A stretch of 64,000 nucleotides of DNA from contig JAVBQY010000017.1 in the NCBI GenBank assembly GCA_031548545.1, positions 1 through 64,000 on the forward strand, given 5' to 3'. Made by a program: the position numbers and the translations under genes. Below, piece after piece: positions 43,297 through 51,993 of the stretch. Origin of the DNA: UBA932 sp031548545. GTDB lineage: Bacteria; Bacteroidota; Bacteroidia; Bacteroidales; UBA932. Every line of letters begins with the position of its first letter. The first letter of the stretch is position 1. Below the pieces are notes generated by a model. That model was given only the letters and a program-made list of their open reading frames with translations. It had not been told where the DNA came from and ran no database searches.

Positions 43297-44595
43297 ATGC
43301 AGGAAAAACAACTCGTATTAGACGTACATCAGAAACCTGCGCTTTCCAAGTGGCTGTTTCTGAGTTTTCAGCACGTATTTGCCATGTTCGGCGCTACCAT
43401 ATTGGTCCCGATACTGGTGAACGCCGCAACAGGCGCCAATGTGTTGAGTACGCCGGTAGCCCTGATTAGCTCAGGTGTCGGAACGCTGATTTATATTGCT
43501 TGTACCAAAGGTAAATCTCCTGTGTATCTGGGAAGTTCCTTTGTCTTTGTGACTCCCGTAGCCGCAGCTTATATGCAGGCGGGCATAGCGGGCGCCATGA
43601 CCGGAATCATGGGCGTGGGGCTTGTATATGTGATTTGTGCATTAATTATCAAAGTGGCCGGGAAGGAGTGGTTGCACCACCTGTTGCCGCCGGTGGTGGT
43701 AGGCCCTATGATTATGGTTATAGGGTTGGGGTTGGCGCCTTCGGCCATTAAACAGGTGGGGATGCATTCCGGGGCTACAGCCGACTGGTTGCCGCTGCTG
43801 GTGGCGCTGGCCGCCTTCCTGGTTACCGTGCTGATTACGGTACGCGGCAGGGGCTTTATAAAGGTTATTCCCTTTCTCACCGGTATCGTGGCCGGTTATC
43901 TGACGGCGCTGCTCCTTGGCTGGGTGTCGGGCCGGCCGGCAGTAGACTTCGGTTGTATAGCGGCGGCGCCGGTGGTAGGCGCTCCCGGATTTAAAATTCC
44001 TTTTGTAGATTATGCGCTTGATTTTACGGCTTTACTGACCATGCTGCCCATTGCCCTGGTGAGTATGGCAGAACATATCGGAGACCATACGGTGCTGGGA
44101 GAGATTATAGACCGCGATTTATTGACGGATCCCGGCTTGGACAACACGCTGATGGGTGACGGGTTGGCTACCGTTGCCGCCGGCATGCTGGGAGGTCCGG
44201 CCAACACTACTTATGGAGAAAATACGGCCGTGGTAGGCATGACCCGTATAGCCTCTGTCTGGGTCATCGGACTGGCGGCGGTGATTGCCATTTGCCTGGG
44301 TTTTATGGCGAAGTTCATAGCGCTGGTATCTACTATCCCTGCTGCGGTATTGGGCGGGATATCCCTGCTGCTTTATGGTTTTATTGCCAGTAACGGACTA
44401 AAAGTGCTGATCCGGTACCAGGTCGATTTAGGCGATATGCGGAATATGGTCATTACTTCGACCATGCTGGTGCTGGGACTGGGGGGCGCTGTTATTTCCA
44501 TGACATTAGGCGAGGGCGCCTTACTTATCTCGGGCATGAGCCTGGCCGCTATAGCCGGCGTTTTACTTAACCTCCTGCTCCCGGGTAAAAAATAA
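43297..44595 (+). CDS. Uracil/xanthine-type nucleobase permease (NCS2)
   Basis: A 432-residue inner-membrane transporter with about 14 helices. It has the NCS2/UraA marks: QHVFAMFGATILVPIL near the N-terminus, VYLGSSFVFVTPV, AEHIGDHTVLGEII (the Glu/His substrate site of UraA) and GGPANTTYGEN. The H-x-x-D-H pattern and context with a PreA-like gene favour uracil. Strong ribosome-binding sequence GAGGAGGA precedes ATG 43297. Follows the AraC gene with no gap. Confidence 0.93.
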   Translation: MQEKQLVLDVHQKPALSKWLFLSFQHVFAMFGATILVPILVNAATGANVLSTPVALISSGVGTLIYIACTKGKSPVYLGSSFVFVTPVAAAYMQAGIAGAMTGIMGVGLVYVICALIIKVAGKEWLHHLLPPVVVGPMIMVIGLGLAPSAIKQVGMHSGATADWLPLLVALAAFLVTVLITVRGRGFIKVIPFLTGIVAGYLTALLLGWVSGRPAVDFGCIAAAPVVGAPGFKIPFVDYALDFTALLTMLPIALVSMAEHIGDHTVLGEIIDRDLLTDPGLDNTLMGDGLATVAAGMLGGPANTTYGENTAVVGMTRIASVWVIGLAAVIAICLGFMAKFIALVSTIPAAVLGGISLLLYGFIASNGLKVLIRYQVDLGDMRNMVITSTMLVLGLGGAVISMTLGEGALLISGMSLAAIAGVLLNLLLPGKK

Positions 44596-44640
44596 TCCTG
44601 TTCTTTCCTGCTGATTTTTTATCTCCTAATCTCTTTAACT

Positions 44641-45801
44641 ATGGCAGATCTTAGTGTAAATTATTGCGGGGTGCGTTACCCCAATCCGCTGGTGCTGGCT
44701 TCTGCTACACCCGCGCATAACGGAAAGGCTATCCTGAAAGCCTGTGCTGCCGGTATAGGCGGTATTATTCCCAAAACCATAGGTGATATTCCCTCCTGGG
44801 GTATACAACCGGTAAACGGACGTATGCATGTTGTCCGTCACAATGGACATCCCCTGGGAATGATCAATATAGAAATGTTTTCGAACAAGCCCCTGGAAGA
44901 CTGGCTGACCAAAGACCTGGTAGCGGTGAAAGAAACAGGGGTTACCATGCACCTGAGCGTATTGGCGATGCCACAGCCCGAAGACACCGCTAAATTGATC
45001 GATAGAATACAAGCTACCGGCCTGGCCGATCTGTTTGAACTGAATGTTTCCTGTCCTATGCCCAAAGACAGGGTGGGCATTAATATCGGCCGTGACCTGG
45101 AGCTGACCTGTGCGCAGATCCGTGCCGCCAAGTCGGTATCCAGGCATCCGGTAACCATCAAGGTAACCCCGAATACGGGACATATGCCGGAGATGGCCCG
45201 GGCCTGTCAGGAAGCCGGCGTAGACGGCTTGACCGTCAGCAATACGGTAAGCTCCTTTACCGGTGTGGATATAGAAACGGGCGAACCTTACCTCCGGGGG
45301 TATGGCGGCTATTCGGGCCCGGCCATTAAACCGATTGTGATGAAGCACCTTACAGAAGTGGCCCGTTATACAGGCCTGCCCATTTCCGCATCGGGCGGCG
45401 CTATGAACTACCGCGACGTGATTGAATATATCATGCTGGGGGCGACTACCGTGCAGTTATGCACCTCCGTTATGTGGAACGGTGTTGAAAGTATCAGCAG
45501 TATGCTGGCCGATTTGAACCGGTGGATGGATGCCAAGGGGTATCAGTCCTTCGACCAGATCCGTGGTATAGCCCTGGACAAGATCAGGACCGTGGAAGAA
45601 ATTTCGATGGAACCGGCTGTCAAGTCTGTCATTGATCAAAGCAAATGCACCAACTGCGGTAAATGTGAAAAAGTATGTTTCTATGATGCTATCCGTTCAA
45701 ATGCCGGCCAAACGGCCCGGCAGATAGACCCTCCCGCTTGTGATTCCTGCGGACTCTGTGTACAGCTGTGCCCGGCTAAGGCTATCCGGATGAGGAGTTA
45801 A
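44641..45801 (+). CDS. PreA-like dihydropyrimidine/dihydroorotate dehydrogenase-family protein with 2[4Fe-4S]
   Basis: A 386-residue protein. Residues 1-310 are a flavin (FMN) TIM barrel of the dihydroorotate/dihydropyrimidine dehydrogenase type (NYCGVRYPNPLVLASATPA, ELNVSCPMPKDR, KVTPNTGHM, ISASGGAMNY). Residues 330-386 hold two CxxCxxCxxxC ferredoxin clusters (CTNCGKCEKVC, CDSCGLCVQLC). In PreA this electron wire reduces uracil to dihydrouracil with PreT. No preT is adjacent. The position that seems to match the catalytic Cys of mammalian DPD reads Ile (GINIGRDLEL), so activity should not be assumed. It lies 45 bases after the permease gene. Confidence 0.85.
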   Translation: MADLSVNYCGVRYPNPLVLASATPAHNGKAILKACAAGIGGIIPKTIGDIPSWGIQPVNGRMHVVRHNGHPLGMINIEMFSNKPLEDWLTKDLVAVKETGVTMHLSVLAMPQPEDTAKLIDRIQATGLADLFELNVSCPMPKDRVGINIGRDLELTCAQIRAAKSVSRHPVTIKVTPNTGHMPEMARACQEAGVDGLTVSNTVSSFTGVDIETGEPYLRGYGGYSGPAIKPIVMKHLTEVARYTGLPISASGGAMNYRDVIEYIMLGATTVQLCTSVMWNGVESISSMLADLNRWMDAKGYQSFDQIRGIALDKIRTVEEISMEPAVKSVIDQSKCTNCGKCEKVCFYDAIRSNAGQTARQIDPPACDSCGLCVQLCPAKAIRMRS

Positions 45802-45822
45802 GGCTGCGTGGAAATAATTTTG

Positions 45823-45830
45823 TATTTTTG
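45823..45830 (+). promoter_or_regulatory. -7 box before the unknown gene at 45851
   Basis: TATTTTTG matches TAnnTTTG, 20 bases before the GTG start. The -33 TTG is not evident. Confidence 0.4.
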
Positions 45831-45850
45831 CACTTTAAGATAATTGTCAA

Positions 45851-47830
45851 GTGAAAAAATATATTCTCCTGTTTTTTGTATTGCTGTATGGGACCGCCGG
45901 GGCCCAGCACAATATTGAAACGCGGTTGGTGTATGCCGATACCACACGTTTTAATTTCACCTCAGAGTGGCAATACCTGTCTACCGATGTCTTTCTGTTT
46001 AACGGGGAGCAGTTCAGCACGCTGATTAATGAGTTGGAGTTTGAGGTGATACGCAGTAAGAGCGGAGAGGTGAAATACAAAAAGAAAAGGGGGAGTAAGA
46101 ATGATGTATTGTCCTACCTGTTTATCGGCGCACAAGTGAGCAATAACCGTTTCTTCGGCGATAAGAATGTGACCTACCCTTTATATAATTTTCGTATTGA
46201 CAAGGATAAATATAATAAGTATCAAACCTTTGTGAGCGATAATATAGAGCGGGTGCGCTTGTTGGATCACCTGGCCTTATCATCGGCCGGTAATAATATT
46301 GACGCGCAAATTGAGGTAAGGGCCATCGCCCAAAATGAGCGTGACAATATGCTGGCGTTTATGGGGCAGCAGTTGCAAAACCTCTCGGTGTTGCTCAATC
46401 CTACCGCCGCTGTTTTTTCACTGGTAGGGGAGATAGGCAAGTTTATTGAATCGGGTACACGGCAGAAAGAGTACAAGTTCAGTTCGTCCATCCGTTTGTT
46501 TGAACAGAACAAGGTGGAAATGCTGCTGCATTCCGTACGGCTCTACGCCATCACTACCGCGAATAGCGACAGTGTGCGCCTTGAGCTCTCGCCCTTGCAG
46601 GCCTTTATTGACAGCGCGGTGGTAAATGACCTGACGCGTGATCAGCTGGAGAAACTATTGAATTACACGCAATACCCGTTGATTTTGGTGGCCAATTACA
46701 AGTTGCGTTATTCCATGGAAACCATTTCTGGTGATGAGGTTACTTTCGGCAGTATTGATAAGCGCAAGGTGCATATTGAGAACAGTTACCGTAACGGATT
46801 GATCAACGAAGAATCCTACAAGCTGGAGAAGGATTACATCAGTTTTCTTACGGCCTTTGCCAACCTGAAATCGCATATTGAATTATATACCACCAATAAC
46901 CGTATGGGTAATACGGATGCGGCTTTTAACGGTTTGACCAATATTGTACAGCAGTACCGGTCATTGTTGAAGCAGTATGATGAAGTGCTGTTCCGGAATC
47001 GTGAAAATAAATTATTTACCAATGTATTCCGGCAGGAATACCTTTCCATTATTGATTATGCCGGTTTGTACCTTGAAGGCGACCATCAGCTGAAAGCAGC
47101 CAAAGACCTTGTACGCACCATGATGAATATGGAGCGGGCGGATATGGCCAAGCTCAGTGATACCGACCTGGAAGAGCAGGTGAGGACCCTGCATTTTGCC
47201 GACAGGTTTGAGGCCGGCTATTACATGAAAAACGGCGATGGGCAATTGCTGAGGCGGCAGTTGGATGTGGCGGAGGAATATCTTTACAAGAAAAATTTTG
47301 CCGACCGGATCAGCAAACTATACAAGTTGCCGGCTATACCGGCTAATCGCTATATGGCCGATGAACTGAGCCGCCGGGTGGATGCCACCCATTGTACGCC
47401 TTGCCGGGAGCAGGCTATAGTAGCACTGAAAGATTTTAATACCCGCTATGAAGCGGCCTTGCGCGACTCGGCCATGCTGCATTACAGCGCGGTTTTCCGT
47501 TCAGCGGAAACTTATCTGCTGGAGGTTCTTCCGGAGATCGACCGGATAGCGGTCAATTATGAGCGCCTGCAACCTTCAGGCCTTGATGCTATTCTGCTGG
47601 AACAACGTGTTCAAACCCTGCAACGCGATGCCGCCAACCTGGCCGACTTTCTGCAACGTCCGGCCGCGAATCTTTCGACCCAGTTCGTCAACGCCCTGAC
47701 AGCGCAGATCGGCAGGCTGGAAGAGGCGGTGAGGGATGGTGTGGATTTTATAAAAAAGAACCGGGCAGCATTGCTCCGCCCGGCAGCTCAGGAAAACGCA
47801 GCACCGTCAGATACGCTTTCCGTACGATAA
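45851..47830 (+). CDS. Large exported protein of unknown function
   Basis: A 659-residue protein beginning at GTG 45851 with a signal peptide (MKKYILLFFVLLYGTAGA). No domain is recognised. The N-terminal third is beta-rich. The rest is helical and charged, with long runs such as NSYRNGLINEESYKLEKDYISF and a single CTPC motif (near residue 515) that could be redox-active or bind metal. It follows the PreA-like gene in the same direction but has its own -7 box, so the link to pyrimidine use is weak. The downstream neighbour is a convergent DUF3089 gene. Confidence 0.8.
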   Translation: MKKYILLFFVLLYGTAGAQHNIETRLVYADTTRFNFTSEWQYLSTDVFLFNGEQFSTLINELEFEVIRSKSGEVKYKKKRGSKNDVLSYLFIGAQVSNNRFFGDKNVTYPLYNFRIDKDKYNKYQTFVSDNIERVRLLDHLALSSAGNNIDAQIEVRAIAQNERDNMLAFMGQQLQNLSVLLNPTAAVFSLVGEIGKFIESGTRQKEYKFSSSIRLFEQNKVEMLLHSVRLYAITTANSDSVRLELSPLQAFIDSAVVNDLTRDQLEKLLNYTQYPLILVANYKLRYSMETISGDEVTFGSIDKRKVHIENSYRNGLINEESYKLEKDYISFLTAFANLKSHIELYTTNNRMGNTDAAFNGLTNIVQQYRSLLKQYDEVLFRNRENKLFTNVFRQEYLSIIDYAGLYLEGDHQLKAAKDLVRTMMNMERADMAKLSDTDLEEQVRTLHFADRFEAGYYMKNGDGQLLRRQLDVAEEYLYKKNFADRISKLYKLPAIPANRYMADELSRRVDATHCTPCREQAIVALKDFNTRYEAALRDSAMLHYSAVFRSAETYLLEVLPEIDRIAVNYERLQPSGLDAILLEQRVQTLQRDAANLADFLQRPAANLSTQFVNALTAQIGRLEEAVRDGVDFIKKNRAALLRPAAQENAAPSDTLSVR

Positions 47831-47845
47831 AAGGCACAATCCTGG

Positions 47846-48841
47846 CTATGGTAACAGCCTGGAGAAATAGGCATCAATACGTGTTTTTGCATTCTCACGA
47901 ATGTTGTAATAGTAAAAGTGATAGTCCTGATTATGAAAACAGCCGTAGGGGAATATGGGGTAGGTATTGAAACGCAGTGTGTCCGCCGTGCTGCAGATTA
48001 CAGTACCGCGGCTGAGTTTGAGTTGTGCATCGGCAAAACCGGTAGAGTCTTTGAACTGGCCATCAAGATCTTTAATGTAGGTGCCCAAGTTGAGCTCGCT
48101 GCCGGCGTAAGTGTTATCCCGCTTCCAGTTCAGTGGATTAATACCTATGGTGCCGTCCATCAATAAGGGGTGGGCTGAGGCATATTCGGGTGCTTCGGTA
48201 TGGAAGGAAACAATAACGCCCGTATCATCGGCCCGTTGTGCAAATTTCAGGTGCGGGTAGGCTTGCAGGTAATCTTTCCATACGGAAAACCCTATGATAT
48301 AGGCGGCAATCATGCGTTGGTAGACCTCCGGATGCTCTTTCATGTAGTCCGACAACACATAAAGCAGGGTGGCCGATCCCTGAGAGTGTCCCCCCAGGAT
48401 AAAGGGCCTGCCGTTGTTATAATGTCTGATGTAGTAGTCGAACGCAGCCAGTGCATCCGTGCGGTCTTCATTGGCGAAAAGTTCAAAATGCTTTTCTACA
48501 GGCATGGTAAGCAGGTAATTGGGGTCGTATTGGCGGTAGAAGGGGGCAAATACATTCGTGTAAGGCTCATAGCAGGCGGCCTCCCAGCGGACCAACTCAG
48601 TAGCATTGGTCCTCATCATCGGGTTATTGATATCGGCTACCACGGCTTCGGAGTCGTTATTTCTGGTCCAACAGCTGGGGTAGAGGTAAAACAGGTCCAC
48701 CTGATGCTTGATCGTTGTCGGAACGCTGATCCAGTTATTGGAATTGGAATAATCTGTGGTATTATCGCTATTGTTGCTTTTGCTGCAGCCAGACAGTATA
48801 ATGCAAAGGCAGGTGATGGAGGTTGTAAAGTAATGTCTCAT
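47846..48841 (-). CDS. DUF3089 alpha/beta-hydrolase lipoprotein (paralogue 2)
   Basis: A 331-residue lipoprotein (IILSGCSKSN, Cys19) with the same architecture as the genes at 40947 and 48881: DYSNSNNWISVP, DLFYLYPSCW, nucleophile elbow GGHSQGS and the C-terminal CSTADTLRFNTYPIFPYGCFHNQDY. It lies 39 bases after paralogue 3 in the same direction and is probably co-transcribed with it and the AraC gene upstream. Substrate unknown. Confidence 0.9.
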   Translation of the reverse strand: MRHYFTTSITCLCIILSGCSKSNNSDNTTDYSNSNNWISVPTTIKHQVDLFYLYPSCWTRNNDSEAVVADINNPMMRTNATELVRWEAACYEPYTNVFAPFYRQYDPNYLLTMPVEKHFELFANEDRTDALAAFDYYIRHYNNGRPFILGGHSQGSATLLYVLSDYMKEHPEVYQRMIAAYIIGFSVWKDYLQAYPHLKFAQRADDTGVIVSFHTEAPEYASAHPLLMDGTIGINPLNWKRDNTYAGSELNLGTYIKDLDGQFKDSTGFADAQLKLSRGTVICSTADTLRFNTYPIFPYGCFHNQDYHFYYYNIRENAKTRIDAYFSRLLP

Positions 48842-48880
48842 AGGAATTGAAAAAAACTATTTTTAGAGGAGATTATTAAC

Positions 48881-49864
48881 TTATCGGTTAAGATAGGCAT
48901 CGGTCCGGTCCTGGGCGTTCTGACGGATATTGTAATAAAAAAATTGGTAATCGAAGAAATGGAAAATGCCGTTAGGGAACAAGGGGGCACCAGTGTATAT
49001 ATTAGGATCGGCGGTGCTGCAGCGCACAGTTCCCCGTTCCAGGTCAATTTGTGCATCGGCAATACCTGGAACATCGGTCAGCACTCCGTTGACTACAGCC
49101 TTGGAGCCCAGGTTCAGGGCAATGGAGGCATGGGTCTCGTCACGTGTCCAGGTCAGCGGGTTGATGGAAATACAACCAGGTATGAGCAGTACATTTTCAC
49201 CGTTGAAGGTGCTGGCTTCGGTGTGGTAGGCTGCTATTACACCGGTATCATCGGCCCGTTCGGCAAACTTCAGGTGAGGATTAGCTTGCATATAGTCTGA
49301 CCAGGGTGAATAGCCTATAGGATAGGCGGCGATCATGCGTTCCTGCACTTCCGGATGTTTTTTCATGTAGTTGGATAAAAACTGGAGCATCACCCCGGAG
49401 CCCTGGGAATGTCCGGCGAGAATAAAAGGGCGCCCATTGTTATAGTGTTCAAAGTAGTATTCAAAAGCGGCCGTCACGTCTGCCAGCCCCTCACGGGCAA
49501 AGAGGGTGTATTGTTCAATGGCGGGTATGGTAATCAAGTACATACAGTTGTATTGACGATAGAAAGGCGCATAGATATTTCCTACGGTTTCAAAGGCAGA
49601 GGCGTCTTCCGCTATATTCTGCAGGGCGCCTTCCCGCATCATGGGATGGTCAATGGTGTTGATAAGGATAGACAGGTCATCCGTGAACCAACTACTCGGA
49701 TAGATATAAAAAATATCTACCGGTTTGCTGGGATTGGACGGCAGGGACGCCCAGTTGTTAGTGTTAGAATAATCGGATGGCTGAATAGTTTGGTTCTCAT
49801 CCTTGCTGCAGCTGCAACATAAAAGTCCTAGCGTAATAAAAAAGAATAATTGTTTGAAATTCAT
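48881..49864 (-). CDS. DUF3089 alpha/beta-hydrolase lipoprotein (paralogue 3)
   Basis: A 327-residue protein with an export signal ending LLCCSCSKDE, where one of three close Cys is the likely lipid site. The DUF3089 domain has DYSNTNNWASLP, DIFYIYPSSW, AGHSQGS (nucleophile Ser) and CSTADPNIYTGAPLFPNGIFHFFDY. Unlike the other two copies, the second Cys of the C-terminal pair is Ile here, so that disulfide is lost. The start codon is buried in a strong inverted repeat (49862-49910). It lies 94 bases after the AraC gene (copy 2). Confidence 0.9.
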   Translation of the reverse strand: MNFKQLFFFITLGLLCCSCSKDENQTIQPSDYSNTNNWASLPSNPSKPVDIFYIYPSSWFTDDLSILINTIDHPMMREGALQNIAEDASAFETVGNIYAPFYRQYNCMYLITIPAIEQYTLFAREGLADVTAAFEYYFEHYNNGRPFILAGHSQGSGVMLQFLSNYMKKHPEVQERMIAAYPIGYSPWSDYMQANPHLKFAERADDTGVIAAYHTEASTFNGENVLLIPGCISINPLTWTRDETHASIALNLGSKAVVNGVLTDVPGIADAQIDLERGTVRCSTADPNIYTGAPLFPNGIFHFFDYQFFYYNIRQNAQDRTDAYLNR

Positions 49865-49910
49865 AAAAGAGATACATTAAAAAAATAATTTTCAAATGTA
49901 TCTCTTTATG
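49862..49910 (-). promoter_or_regulatory. Inverted repeat covering the start codon of DUF3089 paralogue 3
   Basis: Arms at 49862-49878 and 49895-49910 pair over 16 positions with a single bulged A and a 16-base A/T loop. The core AAAGAGATACATT / AATGTATCTCTTT is exact. The downstream arm ends in the ATG itself, so the mRNA would hide its start codon and ribosome site. It could equally be a DNA operator for the AraC regulator. The other two paralogues lack it. Confidence 0.65.
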
Positions 49911-49958
49911 GTCGGATAAAGTTGTTAAAAGGTAAAAAAAAAATGTCCGGCGGTAAAT

Positions 49959-51107
49959 TTAACTGTTCTTACGAAACATATTAGGTGTTATACCGTTTTG
50001 TTTAACAAAAGCATGGTGGAATGCAGCGTGAGATGAAAAACCACTACGGATGGCAATGTCGTTTATTTTTATACTTTTATCTTCTATCAGTAATCGTTTG
50101 GCTTCCGCAATCCGGTAATGCTGGACGACCTGGTTGAAAGGAGCGCCCATACCTTCATTGAAAATCCGTGAAAGATAGCTGCGGTTGAGCGGTAAGAGCG
50201 ACCCCACATCCAGCAATTTAAAGTCCGGGTTCAGGTAGGGCTTTTCTGTTTCCAACCATAGTTTCAGACTAAGGACATAGTCCGGGAGCTTTTTTACAAA
50301 GCCGCTGTCTTCCAATACGGTCTTTGGCATTTCTTCCTCTTCCCTTCTCATAGAAATTTTAAAGAAACCTTCGGGATAGGGGTTCTCGTGAAATAGCCCC
50401 TTGTACAATACGAAGGCAAAGGTGAGTTGCAAGGCGATCTGCTGGATGATAAAAGTAACAGGAGTACCCACAAATACCAGCAAGAAATACATGCCGGTGA
50501 GCAAGTAGAGGGCAATTTCAAAATAGTGCAACCAGTTGATTTTCATTCGTTCAGTGGAGGAGTAGTTTTCCCTGCACCATTTCCGGTACTTGGATTGACA
50601 ATGGAAAATCAATCCGTGCACCATGATCAGGTAAATAATGACGGAGGTAAAAATGACAAAACGGAACCAAACGTTAAAGAGGCTGATATGTTGCCAAAGA
50701 TCTTCCGGCCCTTTAAGTTCCACGGCCGACTGTTGCAGAAAGGCCGAAAGAGCGAAGTAAAAGAATAATATGAGCAGGTAGGGCGCTATGATGAGTAGCA
50801 GGCGTCTCCAGTTCAGCCATCCGGGTCTTACTACTTCTACGATGTAAGGTAAATAGAGGAGGGCGTAGAAATTGCCTATAACCAGGCCTATAGGCGAGAA
50901 GAAGTCGCGATTTACAAAAGCCTGGCTACCGGAGAGGCGGCTGACCAGTTGTATCGTGAACCCGACGCCCCATAACAGCATGACCCAGGCGAGGAGATAC
51001 CGGGCCCGGTTGCCATTGGTGCGCAGAAATAACAGGATTGCACCGCCTAAAAAGAGGGTGCAGCTAACGGTAGTAAGAATCAGTAAAAGTAGTTTATAGG
51101 AGTGCAT
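49959..51107 (-). CDS. Membrane-anchored AraC-family transcriptional regulator (copy 2)
   Basis: A 382-residue paralogue of the gene at 42130, from ATG 51105-51107. The N-terminal half has about seven membrane helices with the shared stretch KWCRENYSSTERMKINWLHYF. The C-terminal AraC domain has LLPLNRSYLSRIFNEGMGAPFNQVVQHYR and IKINDIAIRSGFSSHAAFHHAFVKQNGITPNMFRK (in parts). It is oriented toward the two DUF3089 genes, which it likely controls. An upstream reading to 51161 adds a leader with no support; the DUF418-like fragment lies just beyond. Confidence 0.88.
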   Translation of the reverse strand: MHSYKLLLLILTTVSCTLFLGGAILLFLRTNGNRARYLLAWVMLLWGVGFTIQLVSRLSGSQAFVNRDFFSPIGLVIGNFYALLYLPYIVEVVRPGWLNWRRLLLIIAPYLLILFFYFALSAFLQQSAVELKGPEDLWQHISLFNVWFRFVIFTSVIIYLIMVHGLIFHCQSKYRKWCRENYSSTERMKINWLHYFEIALYLLTGMYFLLVFVGTPVTFIIQQIALQLTFAFVLYKGLFHENPYPEGFFKISMRREEEEMPKTVLEDSGFVKKLPDYVLSLKLWLETEKPYLNPDFKLLDVGSLLPLNRSYLSRIFNEGMGAPFNQVVQHYRIAEAKRLLIEDKSIKINDIAIRSGFSSHAAFHHAFVKQNGITPNMFRKNS

Positions 51108-51147
51108 AAAGAAATGTAAGAGAAATGAATACTGGGTTTGGCGGGGT

Positions 51148-51222
51148 TCAGCAGACGGCAATGCCGCGGAGGATATCTGCTATCTCAATGCGGGTGTTGG
51201 GTAGTCCGGTTGTCGTATACAT
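51148..51222 (-). pseudogene. Remnant of a DUF418-like gene (N-terminus only)
   Basis: On the minus strand, ATG (51220-51222) opens a 24-codon frame reading LPNTRIEIADILRGIAVC and then TGA. The RIEIADILRGIAV stretch is the characteristic N-terminus of DUF418/acyltransferase-like membrane proteins of Bacteroidota. The frame stops where a membrane helix should follow, and nothing related continues. It appears to be the stub of a deleted gene between the Crp/Fnr gene and the AraC gene. Confidence 0.5.
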
Positions 51223-51234
51223 ATTGGTGTTGAG

Positions 51235-51909
51235 CTACTGTGCCTCTTGTTGTAATAATGTAATATTTAGTAATATATATTGTTTACGCCGGATATCCAG
51301 GCTGCCTTCTTCTTTCATTTCATGGAGCACCCGCGCCAAAGAGGGACGGGCGACCCCCAGGTAGTCGGCCAGTTCCTGTTGGGTAATATTAATGTTGAGC
51401 GTTTTGTTTTGTTGCTCGCGGTATTGCTGTAAAAGGAATGCGGCAATCTTGCCCTTTATGGTTTTAAAGCCCAGGAACATGATTTTTTCCGATAAAAATT
51501 TACTCCGGTCGGATATGATCCGGAGGTAATTGTGCAGCACTGTCGTATTTTGTTGCAACAGGGCTGTAAAATCCGCTTTGTGGATAAAGAGTACGCTGGT
51601 AGTTTCCAGGGCCACCACATTCACCGGAAATTCATTTTTTCCCGCATACAAAAAAGCAGGAGCAATGAGGAAAAAAGGCGTGATTTCCGCCATCACCACC
51701 TGTTTACCGGAATAATCCAGCATCTGGGCCTGTACACGCCCTTCCAACACCATCATCAGAAAATTGCAGCTGTCATCCTGCAGGGCTATCGTCGCTTTCG
51801 GCCGGTAATGTTTGACCTGAAAATTAGCTGTATGCAATAGTTCTTCTACGGTTTGCGGATTTAATCCGTGGAAAATAGGCGATCGGCTGATGTGTTCATA
51901 ATTAATCAT
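51235..51909 (-). CDS. Crp/Fnr-family regulator (HcpR-like)
   Basis: A 224-residue protein with a cyclic-nucleotide-type sensor barrel (about 15-130, DSCNFLMMVLEGRVQAQMLDYSG) and a C-terminal winged helix (about 150-215, TQQELADYLGVARPSLARVLHEMKEEG). No FNR-type N-terminal Cys cluster is seen. It is divergent from hcp with a 14-base-arm palindrome between them, the arrangement of HcpR, which senses nitrosative stress, with heme in Porphyromonas. Named by context. Confidence 0.88.
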   Translation of the reverse strand: MINYEHISRSPIFHGLNPQTVEELLHTANFQVKHYRPKATIALQDDSCNFLMMVLEGRVQAQMLDYSGKQVVMAEITPFFLIAPAFLYAGKNEFPVNVVALETTSVLFIHKADFTALLQQNTTVLHNYLRIISDRSKFLSEKIMFLGFKTIKGKIAAFLLQQYREQQNKTLNINITQQELADYLGVARPSLARVLHEMKEEGSLDIRRKQYILLNITLLQQEAQ

Positions 51910-51916
51910 GTTGCAA

Positions 51917-51934
51917 ATGTAACAAATGTTACAT
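51917..51934. promoter_or_regulatory. Palindromic Crp/Fnr-type operator between regulator and hcp
   Basis: ATGTAAC-AAAT-GTTACAT has perfect 7-bp arms. Its centre (51925/51926) is about 43 bases before the start site expected from the hcp -7 box (51955-51962), the position of class II activation. It is 8 bases from the regulator's own ATG, which would allow autorepression. Confidence 0.8.
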
Positions 51935-51954
51935 AAATATCCGCATCAAGCCAT

Positions 51955-51962
51955 TACTTTTG
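51955..51962 (+). promoter_or_regulatory. hcp -7 box
   Basis: TACTTTTG matches TAnnTTTG, 31 bases before the hcp ATG. The expected -33 region is occupied by the edge of the operator palindrome, consistent with an activator-dependent promoter. Confidence 0.6.
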
Positions 51963-51993
51963 TGTAAAATTAACCATGTAAACAGCTACAATT

